Made by a program: the position numbers and the translations under genes. From NCBI GenBank assembly GCA_039024295.1, contig JBCDIQ010000278.1, positions 1 to 8,127 on the forward strand: a stretch of DNA of 8,127 nt, read 5' to 3'. Numbering within the stretch: position 1 is the first letter of the stretch; every line of letters starts with the position of its first letter. Below the pieces are notes generated by a model that saw nothing but the letters and a program-made list of their open reading frames with translations, was not told the origin of the DNA and ran no database searches. This stretch comes from JBCDIQ01 sp039024295 (GTDB taxonomy: Bacteria > Bacteroidota > Bacteroidia > J057). Positions 6,787 through 8,127 of this stretch are shown piece by piece.

Positions 6787-7499
6787 TCAGGCATTTTTCC
6801 CGCAAAATATCTGTCCTCCAAAAAAGGAATTGTGAGTTGGTAGAATTCACGGGTGTAATGTTGGCTTAAATCCCGGATAGATAGTTCCATGGTTCCCATG
6901 GTCACATCTTCTTTCGCCAATGAGAGAAATTTGCGATGGGGAGCTTTACCGGACGAGGCACGGACCAAACAAATTTTTTCTACCCGTAACTTTCCATTTG
7001 TTAGTTCGACGAGCAATTCCGCTTCTTTAAAGGGAAGCATCACCTGAAACCTGCCAGTTGGATCAAGCAGTTTTTCAACTATCTCGACCAATTCCGAAAG
7101 GCTAAGGGCAATATCATGTCTTGCCACCCTTCTTGCTTGTGCATTGCTTACCAAATGATCCTGAAAAAAGGGGGGATTGCATACAATCAGGTCGAATAAG
7201 TGACTGGGCCGAAAGGACTGGATATCCGACTGAACAATCGATACTTGCTTACTAAAAGACGAATTCTTCACGTTCTCACCTGCCTGAGCGGCGGCTCCTT
7301 CCTCTACTTCTACCCCAATTACTTGAGCCTTTTGATGCCGTTGCGCCATCATCAAGCTTAAGAGTCCCGTTCCTGCACCTATATCTAAAATATGTTGAAC
7401 GCCTCTTTTCCCACACCACGCCCCAAACAAGATGGCATCCGTGGTCACTTTCATGGCGCAGCGATCTTGGTGAAGGGTGAAGTGACGGAGGGAGAACAC
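6783..7499 (-). CDS. trmN6: tRNA1(Val) (adenine(37)-N6)-methyltransferase TrmN6 (YfiC family)
   Basis: This 238-residue SAM-dependent enzyme methylates N6 of A37 in tRNA1(Val), in the cytoplasm. It begins with the family signature FSLRHFTLHQDRCAMKVTTDAILFGAW (residues 2-28, read in two parts: F-x-L-x-x-F-T-L-H-Q-D and C-A-M-K-V-T-T-D). It continues with SAM motif I LDIGAGTGLL (38-47), acidic V63-E64-V65 (end of strand 2), the adenine-methylase NPPFF (108-112) and a C-terminal segment with HYTREFY (214-220). Length is typical. The start is GTG at 7499-7497: an in-frame TAA lies 12 bases upstream, and the next ATG (codon 16) would remove the conserved N-terminal motif. It is 43 bp downstream of another methyltransferase gene on the same strand and may be cotranscribed with it. 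Its stop overlaps the convergent amidase stop. A related but different N6-adenine methylase specificity cannot be excluded. Confidence 0.92.
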   Translation of the reverse strand: MFSLRHFTLHQDRCAMKVTTDAILFGAWCGKRGVQHILDIGAGTGLLSLMMAQRHQKAQVIGVEVEEGAAAQAGENVKNSSFSKQVSIVQSDIQSFRPSHLFDLIVCNPPFFQDHLVSNAQARRVARHDIALSLSELVEIVEKLLDPTGRFQVMLPFKEAELLVELTNGKLRVEKICLVRASSGKAPHRKFLSLAKEDVTMGTMELSIRDLSQHYTREFYQLTIPFLEDRYFAGKMPD

Positions 7500-7503
7500 T
7501 GGA

Positions 7504-7524
7504 TAGGTATTAGGTTTTAGGTTG
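7504..7524. repeat. Three tandem heptamers TAGGTNN
   Basis: TAGGTAT, TAGGTTT and TAGGTTG follow one another without spacing just upstream of the trmN6 start (ACCTA on the coding strand). The pentamer TAGGT is kept in all three copies while the last two bases vary. The array fills half of the 43-bp gap between the two methyltransferase genes. It may be a binding site or chance. Confidence 0.45.
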
Positions 7525-7542
7525 GTAAAGCGAGATTTAGAT

Positions 7543-8127
7543 TTATTGGGTGCCCCTTACATAGATTCTGGTGGTAAGCAGCCCTTGGAGGAAGTCTTTA
7601 CTCTTCATTATTCGAAGGTCATTTTGATTAAAGGAATGGTCAATTTCAGGCAGCTTGCAAGCTGAAAGGGCATTGAATGTCCTAAAAAAGGTGTACATAA
7701 TTCGAATGAGCCATGCAGACCATTTCCTGTAACCGCCAATGGCAAGCTGAAAATCGGTGTATATCCACAAGCCGCCCGGTTTCAAGGAACTGTCCAGCAT
7801 AGAAATTTGGGACTCTGCAAATGGCTGTGGAAATACATCCAGAAAAAATGCGGTGAACACCACATCGTATTGATCCGGTTTTGGCTGCCATGTTCCATCC
7901 TGGAATACGAATTCTACCTGTTCGTTGGAATGAGCTTTTGCTTTGTTAAGCATTTGGTGAGAAGCTTCCACAAAGGTGATCGAAAGGTCAGTGACTTGTT
8001 TTTTCATCTCCGAAATGACCCAACCTGTACCGCCGCCCACTACCAGGACATGGCTTCCAGCAGGAATTTCTGACAGAAAGAAGCATTGGGCTTCTGCTAA
8101 TTTTCGACCATATATCCAGGTCGCCAA
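7543..8127 (-). CDS. Class I SAM-dependent methyltransferase (5'-truncated by window edge)
   Basis: The C-terminal 194 or so codons are present; the gene enters from the right edge on the minus strand. The TTG at 8127-8125 is at the very edge and is probably an internal leucine: relatives have residues before the conserved (F/Y)GRKLAEAQ stretch seen here at residues 6-13 of the visible part. A Rossmann methyltransferase core is clear: motif I HVLVVGGGTGW (26-36), the acidic FVEAS end of strand 2 (52-56), FQDGTW (75-80), YDVVFTAFFLDVFP (87-100) and LKPGGLWIYTDF (115-126). The substrate is not evident. UbiE-like small-molecule or lipid methylation would be a guess. The stop TAA is at 7545-7543, and trmN6 follows after 43 bp on the same strand. 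Confidence 0.82.
   Translation of the reverse strand: MATWIYGRKLAEAQCFFLSEIPAGSHVLVVGGGTGWVISEMKKQVTDLSITFVEASHQMLNKAKAHSNEQVEFVFQDGTWQPKPDQYDVVFTAFFLDVFPQPFAESQISMLDSSLKPGGLWIYTDFQLAIGGYRKWSAWLIRIMYTFFRTFNALSACKLPEIDHSFNQNDLRIMKSKDFLQGLLTTRIYVRGTQ

Noticed and set aside
7452..7454. ATG at codon 16 as the trmN6 start
   Set aside because: It would remove the conserved F-T-x-H-Q-D-x-C-A motif, while the upstream GTG keeps it and has an in-frame stop just before it.
8125..8127. TTG at the right edge as start of the last methyltransferase
   Set aside because: It coincides with the end of the window, and relatives have sequence before the conserved GRKLAEAQ stretch, so the gene most likely continues beyond the edge.
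1..8127. CRISPR array, insertion sequence, prophage or defence island
   Set aside because: No spaced direct repeats, transposase, terminal inverted repeats, integrase or known defence domains are visible; the single amidase is not enough to call a prophage.

Overview
The window looks like chromosomal DNA of a member of the Bacteroidota. The main evidence is a large secreted M4 metalloprotease that ends in a type A C-terminal sorting domain of the type IX secretion system (T9SS), whose signal peptide leaves a glutamine at +1. Supporting evidence is the absence of clear Shine-Dalgarno sites, several TAnnTTTG-like -7 promoter boxes, and the sequence style of MiaA and TrmN6. A marine or Saprospiria-like lineage is possible but cannot be proved from this sequence. 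No rRNA, tRNA, CRISPR array, insertion sequence or prophage was seen.

Layout: (1) 1-1586, minus strand: a nearly complete PfaD-family enoyl reductase, cut by the left edge only at its extreme C-terminus. (2) A 45-bp divergent intergenic region, then miaA (tRNA dimethylallyltransferase) on the plus strand at 1632-2570. (3) A hairpin with a T-tract overlaps the end of miaA and probably terminates the convergent protease gene. (4) 2605-5445, minus strand: the 946-residue M4 protease with FTP and PepSY propeptide regions, a thermolysin-type catalytic domain, a CARDB/Ig-like domain, a MAM-like domain and the T9SS tail. (5) 5446-5676: a 231-bp divergent intergenic region with promoter-like boxes for both sides and a palindrome. 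(6) 5677-6786, plus strand: an N-acetylmuramoyl-L-alanine amidase-like protein with a long acidic N-terminal extension and no signal peptide. (7) 6783-7499, minus strand: TrmN6-type tRNA1(Val) m6A37 methyltransferase, which shares a CTAG with the amidase so that both stop codons overlap. (8) 7543 to the right edge, minus strand: C-terminal part of a class I SAM-dependent methyltransferase.

The genes do not form one pathway. miaA and trmN6 are tRNA modification housekeeping genes. The protease is an exported hydrolase. PfaD is the best pointer to a specialised system: it normally works in trans with a polyunsaturated fatty acid synthase or a trans-AT polyketide synthase, and those genes, if present, would lie beyond the left edge. 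The least explained gene is the amidase with its acidic, leaderless N-terminus. No clearly new multi-gene system can be demonstrated inside this window.
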